Origin: Panonychus citri
Lineage: Eukaryota; Arthropoda; Arachnida; Trombidiformes; Tetranychidae
NCBI RefSeq assembly: GCF_014898815.1
Contig: NW_026515545.1
Span: 682,001 to 746,000 of the forward strand
Reading direction: 5' to 3'
DNA: 64,000 nt
Within the stretch, counting starts at the first letter, position 1; each line of letters starts with the position of its first letter. The notes under the pieces were generated by a model. The model saw only the letters and a list, made by a program, of their open reading frames with translations, made no database searches and was not told the origin of the DNA. The position numbers and the translations under genes were made by a program. Shown piece by piece: positions 24,101 through 38,703 of this stretch.

Positions 24101-25449
24101 TAATACAATCAAACCTTGAGAATTTTCTTCATCCCCAATGTTTATCATCTAATATTCTTCAAGATTTCATGTTGACTAATTTCAATAATTCCTTTTTGAA
24201 GAAACATTCACTTTAACAGAATACAAAATTCATCTTTTCCTTCATCACTACCTCTAATTCAATTCAATTAACTTTCTTTCTAATATAAATAGATTCTTGT
24301 TGCAAATTAAACAATTCAACTGCAAATTGAAATCACCATGAAAACTCAGTTACAATTTTGAACTTCCTATTTGATTGTTTTACTTTGTTATTACAATTCA
24401 AACCTGACCCCGGGCTCAATCAGATCGCTCAAAGTTATACACTTTGTACATAAAAAGAAAGTTACAAACAATTAAGAAGATTAAATATTTGCAGCATTCT
24501 AATGAAATAACAGTTAACTGAAAAATCTCTCAGTTTCCAATTTAAATTGTGATTAATTGAACAATCTTTCAAACACTAATTAGTTTGTATTAAGATGCAT
24601 ATTGAAACAATCGTAACTGTGAATAAGTTTATTCACAAGTATTAATAGTGATATTACATGAGAACATGAGAACATGATGAATTGTAAAAATCGATAGATT
24701 TTCATAATATTCATGGTTATGAAAACACCACTTTCCATGAAAATTGTTATCCAATTACAATTGTAATCGATTATTCAACAATTTACACAACCGTCGATTT
24801 ACATGTTCAACAACAATTTAATTCAACTGTTTGAAAATGTTCATCAGCATTAATTTATTCTCATTAATGTTTTACAAATGGATCTCCCAATGGCTGTAAA
24901 ACTTGAGAAAAGAACAGGAAAAGGAAGTTGAAAGTTCATCACTTGAGACTTTTTTTCTCTCATCCTCTTATTTATCATCCTTCTCTTATCAATTATCACC
25001 ATTGGTTTGTAAGGAGATGACGAAGAACATGAAATCAATCTCTGGTCTGTATCATCAACATTTGACCATTTCTGTTGAGATTGAAATCTTAGAACAATGT
25101 CTTCTTTATCTCTCTCATTCATGTAACCATAAAATTTTCAAATTTCTTTACTTTTTATCCTCATCACTTCTTAGTTTTCTTATTATTGCTTTGATTTTCA
25201 ACAGAAATTTTCATTATTGAATAATCATTTTTGTCTTATGATTATCTTTATACCTTTACAAATTCTGGGAGAAACAAAATTAGATTCATATTACATCGTG
25301 AAGAAGATGAAGATGAGAGAGATGTAAATGCTGAGAATCAATTTCATCTCTATTTTCATCATCAAACATCCCTGCTCATCTTTTTAATACTTAACACTTC
25401 TTGTCATCTTCCATCTCCGCCCTCATCATCTCATTCCTTTTCTTTCATC

Positions 25450-25480
<31 letters not shown>

Positions 25481-27114
25481 TCAGAATCATAGATATCTCT
25501 TTTTTATTACATCGAAGATGAAAAAGACAAAATCTAATGAAAACTTATTGGATTTTCTTGGGTTAGAGTGAGAAAGACATTCACCTTGATTTGATTCTTT
25601 TCAACATAATTTTCATCTTCTTTTATCTTCCTCTTTCCACTTTTATCCCTTATCTTCATCTTCTTACGCTTCTAAATCTTCATCCTCCAAACAAACTCAC
25701 CTTTTGTATTCACCTTTATCATGTCACCAGGAAAGAAAAGAAAGAGATAAATAAGACAAATGTTGATTATTTACCTTTCTTTTCCAGGTTAACATCCTCA
25801 TCTTCATCTAGAGAATCACCATGTAACAGTTAACCAAGAAACTGAATCTATTATTCTGGAGATAATACAAAAAGAAGTTGTTTTTTCAAGACAACTAATA
25901 TTGAATCTTCTTGAAATTATTTCATCGTAAGTTCAACAACTACCAAACTTTTCTGTTACATCAATATCAGAATAACGAAAGAATGAGAAAAAAAAGGTAA
26001 ACTAATAAGAACCCATTGTGTATGCAAATTTTTCGCAGAAATTAATTAAAAATAGTTGAGAAGACAATCCCAACCAATTAACATCGCATGTATTAAACAT
26101 AATAAGTTATGTTTACACAAATCGAGGTAACATCAGCTACTTTATTAGTTGATACAAAAAAAGATTCATCTCTTCATCTTCCTCTCATCATCATATCAAA
26201 GTGACACATTATCATGGTAATAATCATATAAATATCTCAATCAGTTCACTGATCCATAAGAATAGCAATTAACTCATTATAATCATAATTCATTATGATA
26301 AAGAGATGAACACGGAATCGCCAAAAAAACACCAAACCTCATCTCTTGATTATTTTAAAAACTAATCAATAATTAATTATCAAGCTTAAACACAACTAAC
26401 CTCCATCTTCATTATCTCCTCCTTTTATCCTCCAATTTGTTTATTCTCTACCTTGTCTATCCTCCTCATCTTCATCTTCATCTTCATCCTCATCTTCATC
26501 TCTATTAACATTGAATTCTCTCTCTTTCTCTCTTCAATCTTCCTATTAGACCTACAAGTAACAGCTCTTAGACACGCTCTCTCATCATTATCATCATTTT
26601 CCTCCCACCTCATCATCCTCATCTTCCTATTGCTCTTCCTTATCATCTTCAACCTATACTCCATGAAGATATTCACAGAGAGAGAGAGAGATGAAAACAG
26701 AACCAGAGGAATCGTTTCAACCATTGATTCCTTTACTTTCTCTGTGTTAACTTTACTTTTGATATGCAACAATTTATTTGATCAACTGATCAACTCTCTC
26801 AATTCAACACAATCAACTAAGTCAATCAGTTAACTATCAAAATAATTACTCTGCAACTATTTACACTATCAGTTGATTATCAGCTACTTAAATCATAATC
26901 AACTTGTAAATCAAAAATGATTATCTCATATACAGATCGCAAGGTAATCATCAATCTTTTTTTTTCCTTTCAACTTTTTCTCCTCTTTTCCATCAATATT
27001 TGTCTCCATTAAATTCCCATTGGATTTGCAACACGTATTAATATTATTAATCATCTTAATCATCGTCAATAGTTGATAATTAAAATAATCATATAACAAC
27101 ACTGATTAAAAACA
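21139..27114. other. 6-kb gene-poor region with simple repeats
   Basis: No supported gene. The region is AT-rich. From about 22.8 kb, and most strongly at 23.04-23.4, 25.4-25.8 and 26.4-26.65 kb, the plus strand is dominated by C and T (tcttcctc and catctt words), giving long frames on both strands that look compositional rather than coding. A (CT)13 run lies at 25455-25480. The right end is the promoter of the FGFRL1-like gene. It could hold its enhancers or a non-coding transcript, but nothing in the sequence proves either. Confidence 0.45.
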
Positions 27115-30100
27115 ATGGATTACTTTGACTTTTCAGTGATTATCTTAATCATCATCAGTTCATCTCAAGTGCTCACAACTTTTGCTCAAAGTAAGTATAA
27201 CAATCAATTGATATTCAATCACAATTAACATGATAATCAATTGATAAAAAGACAAACAAATAAATTCATGCAACAAGTGATTGTGATTATGTAATTGTAA
27301 CTGCAACTAAATCATTAATCTATTGATATAATATTGAGAAAACAAAATGATGATTGATTCAACAATCGATCAACTCAATGATCTGATTAATTAATGATAT
27401 TAGACAATTGAATTAACCGTTACCCTGGTAGTTAAGACTTAGTTAATAATTAACTCCCAAAAGAAACAACTCTTTATTTAATAGTTAATAAATTTTTGAT
27501 TAACTAACAGATAATCAATTCCTTTACACTATTTACTAATTAAATTATCGCAACAATTGATTCATCCATCTAATCCTAATCATGGAAAGAAATTGAAAAA
27601 GCAAAAAGATTACAAATTCTTATAAACTAAATGATATCAGCAATTTAATTAACAATTGATCATAGTAATTGTGTCACATTGCATCAACCTAGAAAGTAAT
27701 TTAATCAACCAACAATTAACTCTCACATTTAACCCTTTTAAAGGTATGAAACTTTAATCAGATTTGTTTTATTACTGAGATACAAATGATAATAGTAAAT
27801 GAATGAGCAAAAATTTGAAATATGTTACAAAATTAATGATAATCATGATGAAGATGAAGATGAAGATGAGGATGAGGATGAGGATAAAAGCTGAGAAGGA
27901 AAAAGTCATGATGATGATGATTATTATTGTTATTATTCAAAAGAATCATATTTATATTCATATTTTCATACTAGTTTTATGAACTTACCTGTGAATTGAA
28001 GATGAGGCTCCATGGTAACATGAAGATGATTCTGATGATGATGAGGAAAAAAAATACTATCATATTTATTAGATTGTTAGAGTTATTCAAGTTATTATAA
28101 TAATAATGATATAAAAACTGATGCAACTCATGAAATCCCATGATATTTACCTTTGATTCAGATGATACTATCTACTCATCCTTTTGCTTCATCTCTAATA
28201 AAACAAACATAAACATATAATAATATCATCTTCTCATCTTCATCATCATCATGAGAGACTTGATGCTTCTCATCTTCATCATCTCCTGAGTGAGTTATAC
28301 ACTTTAATAGTACAAACCATCAACTGTCATCATCAATAATTTATCAACTGGGATACATTAATTTTCACTCGATTGTACAACCATTTTTCCGGTTAAAAGA
28401 TTATTAACAGTTCCAACATGATATATTATTCAATGATGAATATCATGTTTACCTGATCATCATCAGAATCATCATGATTAACCATCATTATTTTCATCAT
28501 CATCATGAAAAAGGATTGATTTGTTTACCTTTACTCAGAAATAATCAATTGAAGCTTAATTCAAATTTCAACTTTATTCATAAATTTGGAAAAAAAAACT
28601 AATCTAATTGTTGATTCTTCATTATTAAACAATTTGCTCTCCATTTAATTAAATATTAAAAGGTATTTGATTGTTTGTTTTAAATTTGCAAATTTAAATT
28701 ATCCACTTAATTGTAGTAGTTTTACTCAATGAATGAGAATAATTTTTTAATCAATTAAAGTTGAAAATACAATAGAATTTTTTTTTCTCAATTCAATTGT
28801 TTCTTGATTGTTGGTATTTCAATTGAGTTAATATTCAATTTCATTAATCATTTGAAACTTGTCAAATGATTTACGACTTGCTCAGTATTATGAATTGTGA
28901 GAAATTAAAGTTAATTGTGGTTTAAATGATTTGCTAAGTTAATTTAAACTATTACTATGACACTCATCATCATTCAACAATTAATCATTGATTAACCCTT
29001 TTCAAACCGTACACTTATTGATTAGTAGCTTTAATTGTCTTCACCTAGTTAACAATCAAATATATTAACCAGATAATCAATTGAAACCAACACATAACCC
29101 AAAACAATTAGACACTAATCACAATTATCACGCAATTAAAATTGAAACCATTGATCATAATAAGATAGTGAAAGCAGATATTTAATATCAATAATACAAT
29201 TTAGATTAAATTTAATCACTCAAAGGGAAACCCAATCAACTCAACCCAATATAAAGTGTCAACAATTTGTAAATTGTAACAATCAAAAAAATGATCCGAT
29301 GAATTAAATTCAAAAAAAAAACGCTGAGATCGATGAAAAAAAATGTCCAATGTTTGTAATGTTTCAATGAATCTAATCAATTTCAAGATGATTAAAGTCA
29401 CACCACTGATTCAGTGTTGAAATTGAATTGAAATGAAACATTATCGTGAGCATGAGGGATAAATCAAAATTGATTATCTGTTAAACCAAGCAAATAGAGA
29501 GCAGCTAAAAAATCAAAGATTAAATTAAATTGACAATAAAAAAATATAATCACAATCAAATAATATTACAAGAGGAACAGCTTGACAATTTATTTATATA
29601 TAAATATTACAACAATGGATTATGATCATGACGAAATTAACAATTTAATAAGCTCGTTGATTATTAATCCAAATATTAAAATCAATGGTTGTTGTTGATA
29701 TTTCATCTGATCATTGAGTTACTATTATTATTATTATTGTTTGTAGACTTGAAAGTGACATTAAATTGTCCAGTTTTAATGGACATTTGGATGATGTTGA
29801 TGATGATAACATGAAAAAAAAACGATAATCTGAGATAATCTATGATTATAAACATGAAGATATCTTTTCCTTAGTGTTTACCTTTTCAGTATTTACCTTT
29901 AATGATGATGATACAGGTAAACAACTGGACATTACGTGAGTAACATTAAGTTAAAGTAATAACATGAAGATGACCATTGATGATGATGATAATGACCAAG
30001 AGGATGTTTAATCTCAGATGATAATAGTTGTAATAATATAAAGGAGGAAATGAAAGTATAAAACTTACAAAGAGTTGAGATGAAGATTACAATTAGATTG

Positions 30101-33100
30101 TTGTCTTTTAAATCAACATTAAATTGTTGATTCTCTTTCAATATCAACTTATCCTCTTCAGTTTTCGGGTTATCTTCATCATCTTTTTCAAATCATCTTT
30201 CATCATCTTCATCATCATCATCATCATGAAATGAAACATAAACATCCTAATATCTTCAAGAGTTACTTTTCATTCATTCAATTTAGATTGTCATTCAATG
30301 AGTAATAACAATTTATCATCAATAATATCATCATTTGGAATCATTTTTTTTTCTTCTCTCAGATGATCAATTGATTGTTCATTGGCCTTGGTGAACAATC
30401 AACTAATAGTTGATCAGCACGAACTATTGGCCAAATTGTCATCATTACTAAATTGTAAATTCGATACAATTTTTCAATAGACATTTAATCAGATCGATAT
30501 TTTTAGAAAAACTTTTTCTTTCAGTTAATCAATGAATGATTATCGATTGTTACTAATTTACATGTTGATTAGGTAACACAAAACTTACTTGTTAATTGTT
30601 TCAAAAACTAATTTTTAATTTTATAAATTTGTTATAATTATTAATAGTTAATTAAGACTTCATTTTCCCGGGAAAATCAATCATAAAATTTTGGATTCTC
30701 ATTTGAAATTATGAGAAAATAGATTGAAATAATTTCCTTTTGATTCATCATTTCCAGTTAATTATTTGGAAATTAATTTTAATCATTATGATCATGATTA
30801 AACAGGAAGTTATGTTTAACTATGATTTACTTAATTATCAACTTAATGAATAGTTAATTAAGCAGAAGAATAAAAAAATGGAAAATTAATTTTCCATGTC
30901 AATCAAAACAACAGAGATTCTGTCACTCTTATTTTAATATACAAGAACCCATAAAGAGCATTTAATTATCAACACTACAATTAAAGGGATTGCAATTAAA
31001 TCAACACAATTAGCTGATCCTCCAATCAGTGTAATCCAAATATTAGATTGTAAATATTTTTACCTGTTGTTAATTTGATATATTGGATTAGATTATATTG
31101 ATAATTGATTTCTTTTCATTTGTAACAACCTAATTGATTGTGATAATAAACAGATAGTCATTTGATTCATTTACTAAATTGTAATTTAGATAATTATGGT
31201 TAGTAATGGGAAGATAATTATCCTGATTTAGAGATAGATTGTTTTAATCACGATTTTGTTAATTGTCATCAGGATGATACTGAGATTGCGATGAAATCCC
31301 AAGAGATTTTGATTTATATTATCCACTGAATTTGAATTTGCTTTTTAATGATTATTATCATTATCATGATGATGATGATCTTATCAATAGTCCTTCCTCA
31401 TCTCAGATTTCATCTTCATCATGATAATAATAATGGAAATCATGAGTATCCCTTGAGAGTACTTGTGTTCATCCTCATCATTTTTTATCATCATCTTTTT
31501 TTCTTGTCATCAGAGTTTTGAATAAATTCAATGGTCTTGATAATGATGATGGTGCTTCTTATTATTATGCATGGATTTTCATCAAAAATCTGATGATGAT
31601 GATGATGATAAAGAAGACAAGTTGAAGAGCTACTCAAATAATACTAACCCGATTAATATATTTTCTCACTAATCGAGTGTCAATTTTTGACAAAACGATC
31701 CCAATGAACCTAAATCGATGAGAAATTTTCTTGTATCATTGAGCTAATTGTTTTCTTCTTTGAATAATATCCTTAGATCCTCCTAGACCAGTTTCTCGAA
31801 CTAAAGAGTCCGAACGTAAACTTGCCGTGCCGATAGGTAGTCAGGCCAGTTTACCTTGTCCAGTTGAGACTCATGAGACTTTGGATGGTGAAAATGTAGG
31901 CCAAGAAGATGAAGACGAAGATGAAGATGATACTGATAACGTGTACATCGAATGGTACAAAGATGGTTCTTCATTGAACATATTTGACAATCGATTTCGT
32001 AAAACACAAAGTGGAGCACTTCGTATCAGAGATACCCGATTAACCGATTCCGGTCAGTATAAATGTCAAGCAGTTAATGGATTTGGAGCAGTTGAAATGT
32101 TCATTCAGCTAATAGTTTTTGGTGAGTTTACAACAACTAAATTTATCCAAAATTCTGGTAAAAATATCAAATTATTGCTCTGGTAATGGTCACTTTTGAA
32201 TATTTCATTATCTTTACAAGAGGAAAACATCAAGAAACCCCTGATAATATTATAATAACATCACAACCATAGGAACATGAAAATTTCTTACTTTAACTTT
32301 CCACTCTCATGGTTATGACCCTTGGAAGTTTTTTCCACCTCCATCTCTACCCACCTTCCACTTTCCACTCTTCACCCTCATCCTGCTTTTACTCAACCCA
32401 TTCCAATGCACATTATTTCAACATTTACCTGATAATATTACATCATTATTATGATTACCCGCCATTATTATTATCATGATTATGATTATCATCATCATCA
32501 CCCATGGGAATCATTTCCCAGTGAATTAGATTATATCATTTTTCATAAGAAATACCTTAAGGTGATTCAATGTTTTTCCCTGATAAACTTTCAAACACTT
32601 TGAAACAATTTGTTTACTATTTTTGTTAATGGGAAAAACATTATAATGACAATCAACTAATTGTTGACGTTTTTTTACTTATTAATATCCTCAGTTTTTC
32701 TGATACTTTAATCAACAATCAAAACTGACAAACATTTAGTGAGTTGATTTCATTTTGATTATCATCAGGAAAAAGAGTAAAAAAAAGTAAGATTAATGAT
32801 GAAAAGATTATTATTAATCCGTTAAGATTATATTCTTGTTGGAGTTTTTTTTTCTCCTGGTTTTGATTATCTAATTGATTAATGGTTACCAAAACTAAAT
32901 GATTAGTGGTTTCATCTCAATGATGAGGATGTTACATGTTAATCATTTGTATCTCAAGAACCTTAATTTATCAATGAAAATTCACAAACCATCACTACCA
33001 CCCTGAGTTTGTTTATACTTATCATGATACACTTTAATTGTTTACGAAGTTTTCCCTCGTTAATTAATATTAATATTTACAGAATTAACCTAATGACTTG

Positions 33101-33411
33101 AAGATATAAAATTCAGTGAATTGTAATTTGAATATTTCAACCATGAAATGAGTTTCATATCAGAGTTTTGTAACTTTGATTACCATGAACAACACAAATT
33201 ATTAAATAACATGAAATGAATCATAACCTGATTGTTCATTATCCATGAAAATAAATCAACAGGTAGTTTTGTGTGTTGTTGGGAATTAATTGTTAAGATT
33301 AAAAGACATTTAGAAATGAAAACGAATCAATTTTAATTATGGATTAAATAACTGAAAACATTTCCAAAGCAATTAAATTGTTTTTAAGCCAAATTTGTTT
33401 CCATAATCAAT

Positions 33412-33465
<54 letters not shown>

Positions 33466-36400
33466 ATTTGTATTAAAAGAAAAGAATTAATTAGTAATCC
33501 TCTCAGAATACTTTGATAGTAATACTACATTCGTAACTATAAAACCAGATTAATCAATATCACCTTTAATCATGATGATATTCATGGTAATGATAATGAT
33601 GATAATAAAAGGTAACTGTTTCTACCTATGGACCATAAATCTTGATTATCATTCAGCTAATGTGTTTATGGTTCAGTTTGAATGCCAGTGGATAAGATGA
33701 GCTAGATTATCTTATCTTAAGGTGTCCATTTAACAGTTAATACAATGAATTGTTTCAGACTGAGAAAGAATCAGGGTTAGAATTAGAATTACAATCAACA
33801 TGAACAAATACTCATCCGATTCATAATCTAATGGGAACAAGATGAATTCCTTTGAGATATTCTGGTTGCTCTCTCTCTCTCTCTCCATTTTCACTTTGCA
33901 TTCCCCATCTTCCAAAGTATATTATGGTTCATGAAGATAACTGAAATTTCATCGGATTCCTATGACTTCACCTTTCAATCAGTTATCATGATGATCCTTT
34001 ATTCATTCAATGTATTTGGAATATAAAAAAAATTATCTGATGAATGTTGAGTTGACAGATAAAACCATTATTATCATTTCGACTATTATTATTATCTTTC
34101 CCTTTTGTCCATCAAGTTGTATTCATCATCATCATTGTCACTCGGATTGATAATCAAATGACATATTTAACTGTCACCTAATGATAATAAGTACAATTTA
34201 AAATGTCAGTCAACAGTTAATCTGCCTCATCCTCATCATCTAAATGCTACAAGACAATAAATTGTTTTAATCATCATTTCCTTTTGAGAGAAAATGTTAA
34301 CAATTTAGACTTTACTAATAATAGAAAATCTCAACAATTGTTACAAATTTTTCTCATCAATTTGCTCATGTCTCAGAATCATTAAAACTAATGATTATCA
34401 TGTAAAATATAATTGCTGAATATTAGTCACAAAAATGAACTTTTTTCGCAGTTAAAAATATTAATATGACTTTTCCCCTGAATTAATATTATACCTGAAA
34501 GGTTGTATTCTTTAGTTCATCAAGTAATCATGTTGATATCATGATGATAATGAAATTGTGTTGCATGTTGATAATCAATGAGAGCACATTCATTTCAGCC
34601 TCTCATTAAACTTTATATTAGTTGCTATTTATTTAACAATGAATACAACTGATAAAATTGACTGTTAAGCTCAACTAAGCCTTGGTGGTGGATGAAAAGA
34701 TGAGAATGAGGATGAGATGAGGATGAAAGATGCAGTGATGAGAAGATTTAAAAGGAACAGCAAACAACTGTTAGTTTCAATGAGATTTTTTTCTTTCAAT
34801 TTTTTGCTTCAACAAAACTGTTGATCCGATTTTGAAAGAAGATGATAAGGAAAAAGAGAATGAAAGAGATGATGGTAAAAAAGATGAGAGAGAAAGAGAG
34901 AGAGAGATGATGATGATGATGGTGATGTAGAAGAAGATGGAAATACTCAAGAGATTTTCTTTTTTCTATTGATTTTAATGGTGAAATTGAAATCAAGATG
35001 AAATTCGCTTCAATAAACTTGATCATCTCTCACTTTGTTCCGATTTCAATTACATCTCATTCATATTTCAAGTTATTTTAATTGTTCCCTGATTGTTTAA
35101 TGATAACAGTACAATCAGCTAATAACAATAGACAAAAAAAGGATCAATGTTTTAATTAAATCCGAGGAGTGAAAACTTTTAGTCCAATAATCCTTATTGA
35201 TGAATGGGAAATTTGTATATATGATTAAAAAGAAACTAAATTAACAATTAACTATGATTTTCACTGCAAATCCAGTTGATTAACAAATTTACATGTAATT
35301 TCATTTGAATAAATTGCTGTGAAAGCGATGTAACTTATTAATCGCAATTAGATTTCAATTTAATTGCAATAATATGATTTTCGTTACATTATCATTATTA
35401 TTATACTCTGGAGATGAATATGATCATTAGATTTGTGTTTATCTCATTAAATTGTTTCACTGACCAATTTCATTCATGTTACCTGGTGAGAAGGTATTTC
35501 TGATTCCTTATACCTTGATTATCGTATATGAAGAGTGAAAATTCATTGGGTATCATGAAGATAAGTTCAAGATAGAAACATGGTAATCATGTTAACATGA
35601 TCATTAGGTTGAAACGTTATTATCAAATTGTATTACAATTTCATGTTTATTTGTGAAAGTGATTTACGTTTGGATGAACAAAATGAATTTACCTAATGTT
35701 TACTTATTCAATTCCATGAGATCGTATCCATTTTCATGGTGTAAATCATTCAAGAAAGAAATGGAAGAAAAATCAACAATTCAGATAACTAATAACATGA
35801 AGATATTAGAAAAAGAAAGAGAAAAAATCATCAGATTCATTTATCAGAAACATTAATTTCATGGTAAATCTGAGACTCAATCAGATTAATTGCCATTGAA
35901 TTAGTAATGATTTAAGTTGATTGTGAAACAATCTCCTAATTTTGACCAATTCAATTCCTGGTTGAGAAACAAAACTTTCGGTTCATTTAATGTAAATATT
36001 TTATCAAAAACTGTTGCTGATGTTGATTGAATCAATTTTACCCTCGAGGTGATTTAATATCAACATTTGGACAATGAGATGAGTGTTGTTGACGATTGAC
36101 AATCAACAGATATGATTTGATTATTTGTTTATGTTTTAGCTGCAAAGGAAATGTTTATACAGGATTAATTTAATTGTGATGAAAGATAACAATCAACAAT
36201 AGACTAATTACTTCACAAGATTAACCGTTAATCTCAACATGGTCATCATGAGATTAATTCTGGTTCTCATGAGTTTTTTTTATCATTATGAAAACAAACA
36301 AAATCCTAACTGTTAACAGAAAGTTTAATATTTCAATGAACTTTGTTTATCTAACAATTAAGCTGAGCAATAAATCAATTGGAAGATAATTAAGCGATTC

Positions 36401-37746
36401 AATTTGTTTATATTCAATAAATGACACAACCAACTGATAATATGATCTCAGATAATCACTCAATCAATTGAATGATTAAACGTTGACTAATTGTGATATT
36501 TTATTGATTCACTTTCTCTAGATGAAAATGGTTTATCAATTCAATCAACAACTACGACTACAACCACAACAACAACAACAACTACAACTACAATACCACC
36601 GGAAATTGACAGGATTGATGAAGATCCGGTAACATCTTTTCCAGGTAACAAAAGATGATAATCTTTTCTAAGGAACAAACAATTTCGAGATTTTTTCCTC
36701 CATTTTCTAGTGTTGATATTATTTTCTATCAGTTTCTTATACAATTTATTAACTTGGAGAGATTTCAAATAGTACATTTTGATTGTTATTAGTTGATTGT
36801 CTTCTTATTGGTTATAAGAAGTTCAATATAATCTTTACGTTTCAAGTTCGAGCAAAAACTTTCATTAGTTCTGAAATTTTATTCGAGTTCAAAAAATAAA
36901 ATATCCAATTAGGAGTTCGAACTAGATTTATATCGATCGATATTGGGAAAAACTTTACCATATTAATTGATTTTAATCAATGACAAAATGTAATCTTTTT
37001 AATCTGATTTGTTATTTCTTATTATAGCAGATCCATTGGATCCCTTGTTATCCACAGTTAACTCTTATAATCGACCAATATTATCACCATCATCATCTCT
37101 CGAGCCTAAAATATTTGGCTCAACAATTAAATCGGTTGATAGTGACCTTTGGGTGGATAAATTATCGTTACCCTTTATCGTTGCTTCAATCGGCGCCATT
37201 TTCCTTGTGTTAATTATCCTTTTACTGTTATTATCTTATATTAAATTACGCTCACCGATTAATCCTAAATTTAATCAAGTCCTTGATCGTCCAGCTGGTT
37301 TATTTGGTCCAACAATTAACCACAATGATTTAAATCATGAACAAAGACAATATGATATGTATCCAATTACAAATCGTAACAATAATAATCAATCAACTCC
37401 AATAGGTCATCATCATCATCCCAATTACTCTGGATTAACATCAACACCACCACCAACTTCCCATTATCATCGGCATTTATATCATCATCCAACACCACCT
37501 AGACAACCACCACCACCACCACCACCACCAACAATACCACTTCCTCATCATCCGGCAACAATTAATCAATCAACTCCGTCCCACTTTACATTCATCTCTC
37601 CATCAAATAATAATGAGCTTAGAACTGAATCTAATAGTGATAAACCCGATTCGACAGTCGATTCCTCTGTTATTTATGAATCTCCGCTGGAATTTGACCT
37701 TAAACCAAATTTCCCAAGGAAAACACCTTATGGATACCTTTGCTAA
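27115..37746 (+). CDS. FGFRL1-like: FGFRL1-like single-Ig transmembrane protein
   Basis: Four exons: 27115-27190, 31777-32121, 36522-36644 and 37028-37746, all joined in phase 1; 420 residues. Signal peptide 1-24. One I-set immunoglobulin domain (about 27-140) has C53, the core W85 in EWYKDG and C122 in DSGQYKC, followed by AVNGFG. The CPVE and NGFG motifs recall the first Ig domain of FGFRL1, a kinase-less FGF receptor relative. An acidic loop (EDEDEDEDD) is inserted after C53. Then follow a threonine-rich, mucin-like stalk, a transmembrane helix at about 229-252 and a cytoplasmic tail rich in His and Pro, as in vertebrate FGFRL1. Only one Ig domain was found where vertebrate FGFRL1 has three; extra exons in the two introns over 4 kb cannot be excluded. 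The alternative is another adhesion-type Ig membrane protein. Confidence 0.7.
27191..31776. other. Intron 1 of the FGFRL1-like gene
   Basis: 4.6 kb, very long for this locus. Rich in GAT/ATC triplets on both strands (27.84-28.5, 29.8-30.25 and 31.35-31.6 kb) and in TTTACCT words. No extra exon recognised. Confidence 0.5.
32122..36521. other. Intron 2 of the FGFRL1-like gene
   Basis: 4.4 kb with GAT/ATC-rich low-complexity tracts and a (GA)23 microsatellite at 33415-33460. No further Ig-like exon recognised on reading through it. Confidence 0.45.
33415..33460. repeat. (GA)23 microsatellite
   Basis: Uninterrupted GA dinucleotide run in intron 2 of the FGFRL1-like gene. Confidence 0.97.
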
Positions 37747-38703
37747 TTAACTTATCGATTTTACTATCAATCAAATCAACCAATTGATTTAAATTCTATT
37801 GGAGCCAAATGAACTCGAAGAAAAAAAAGATTCACTCGATGATATTAACCAAGAATCTTCCATATCTTTAACTGTTCAAATTCAACAATTGTAACGTTAA
37901 TTGTTACAATTAACGTTAATCAACTTTCGGTTGATAGTTTTGCTCACACCTTTGAAGATTCATCTAACTGATTTCATGGAAATCAAGTGAAACAATTAAG
38001 AATGACAGTTTCTAACTTTCACTTTATGGAACCAAATTAATTTCCATTGTAATTGTTATCATCTTAATTATCACTTAATTGTAATTTATTCATTCTGTCA
38101 ATCATCATCATATCATAATCCTTATTATAATAATTTGTTTGATTGTAACACTCTTGATTATACTTGATTGTCAGACGAGCTTCAATTCAGATTCAATTAA
38201 CTATTATATAAATTGTCAATCCGAATCATTTGTTTTCAATACAATAATCAAATAATCAAGTTAATCAAAGTTTCGTTTAATCAGATAATGTACACTGATC
38301 AACTTTCCCTTTTGATAATAATCAAGATCAATTTATAAGAAAATAATACATATAAATTTTACGAAAACAAAACTGGTGTAAATGTAATTGTAATAATTAA
38401 TTTCTCTTTCAATGTTGTTTTGTATGTTTCTTTCATCATTAAAGTGGCAATATACATAAATTGTAACAATCGATACTTATAAAAGCAATAGTAATATAAT
38501 TAAAAATAAGACTATTCAAATTATGATTGATTCATCATATGAACGGAAGTGATTTTGAGCAATAGAAAAGGATAAAAAATAGTTTTCAGTTAAGAATGAG
38601 AGATCCGTTGAGTGGACAATTTACAAATTGAGGCTGATTTACAACTTAGGATTTACCGGGTTGAAGAATTAATTGAGATCATGGTGAGTTTTCGGGGGTG
38701 AAT
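37747..38703. other. Convergent 3' region
   Basis: 3' UTRs of the FGFRL1-like gene (plus) and the PHF20-like gene (minus). Contains a 25-bp palindrome at 37893-37917. No other gene seen. Confidence 0.45.

Noticed and set aside
24850..26833. Several 80-126 codon frames on both strands
   Set aside because: They come from CT/GA-biased composition; they lack domains, splice structure and balanced codon use.
33415..33460. Regular repeats considered as CRISPR-like arrays
   Set aside because: Simple dinucleotide microsatellites without spacers, in a eukaryotic genome.
35653..35856. 67-codon frame inside intron 2 of the FGFRL1-like gene
   Set aside because: Not Ig-like; low-complexity Lys/Glu/Ile content typical of AT-rich DNA, with no matching splice borders.
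32122..36521. Search for a second and third Ig domain exon
   Set aside because: No segment with the Cys...Trp...DxGxYxC pattern was found by reading; decisive proof needs cDNA.
36541..36777. Minus-strand frame with a poly-valine run
   Set aside because: Antisense of the threonine-repeat exon of the FGFRL1-like gene.
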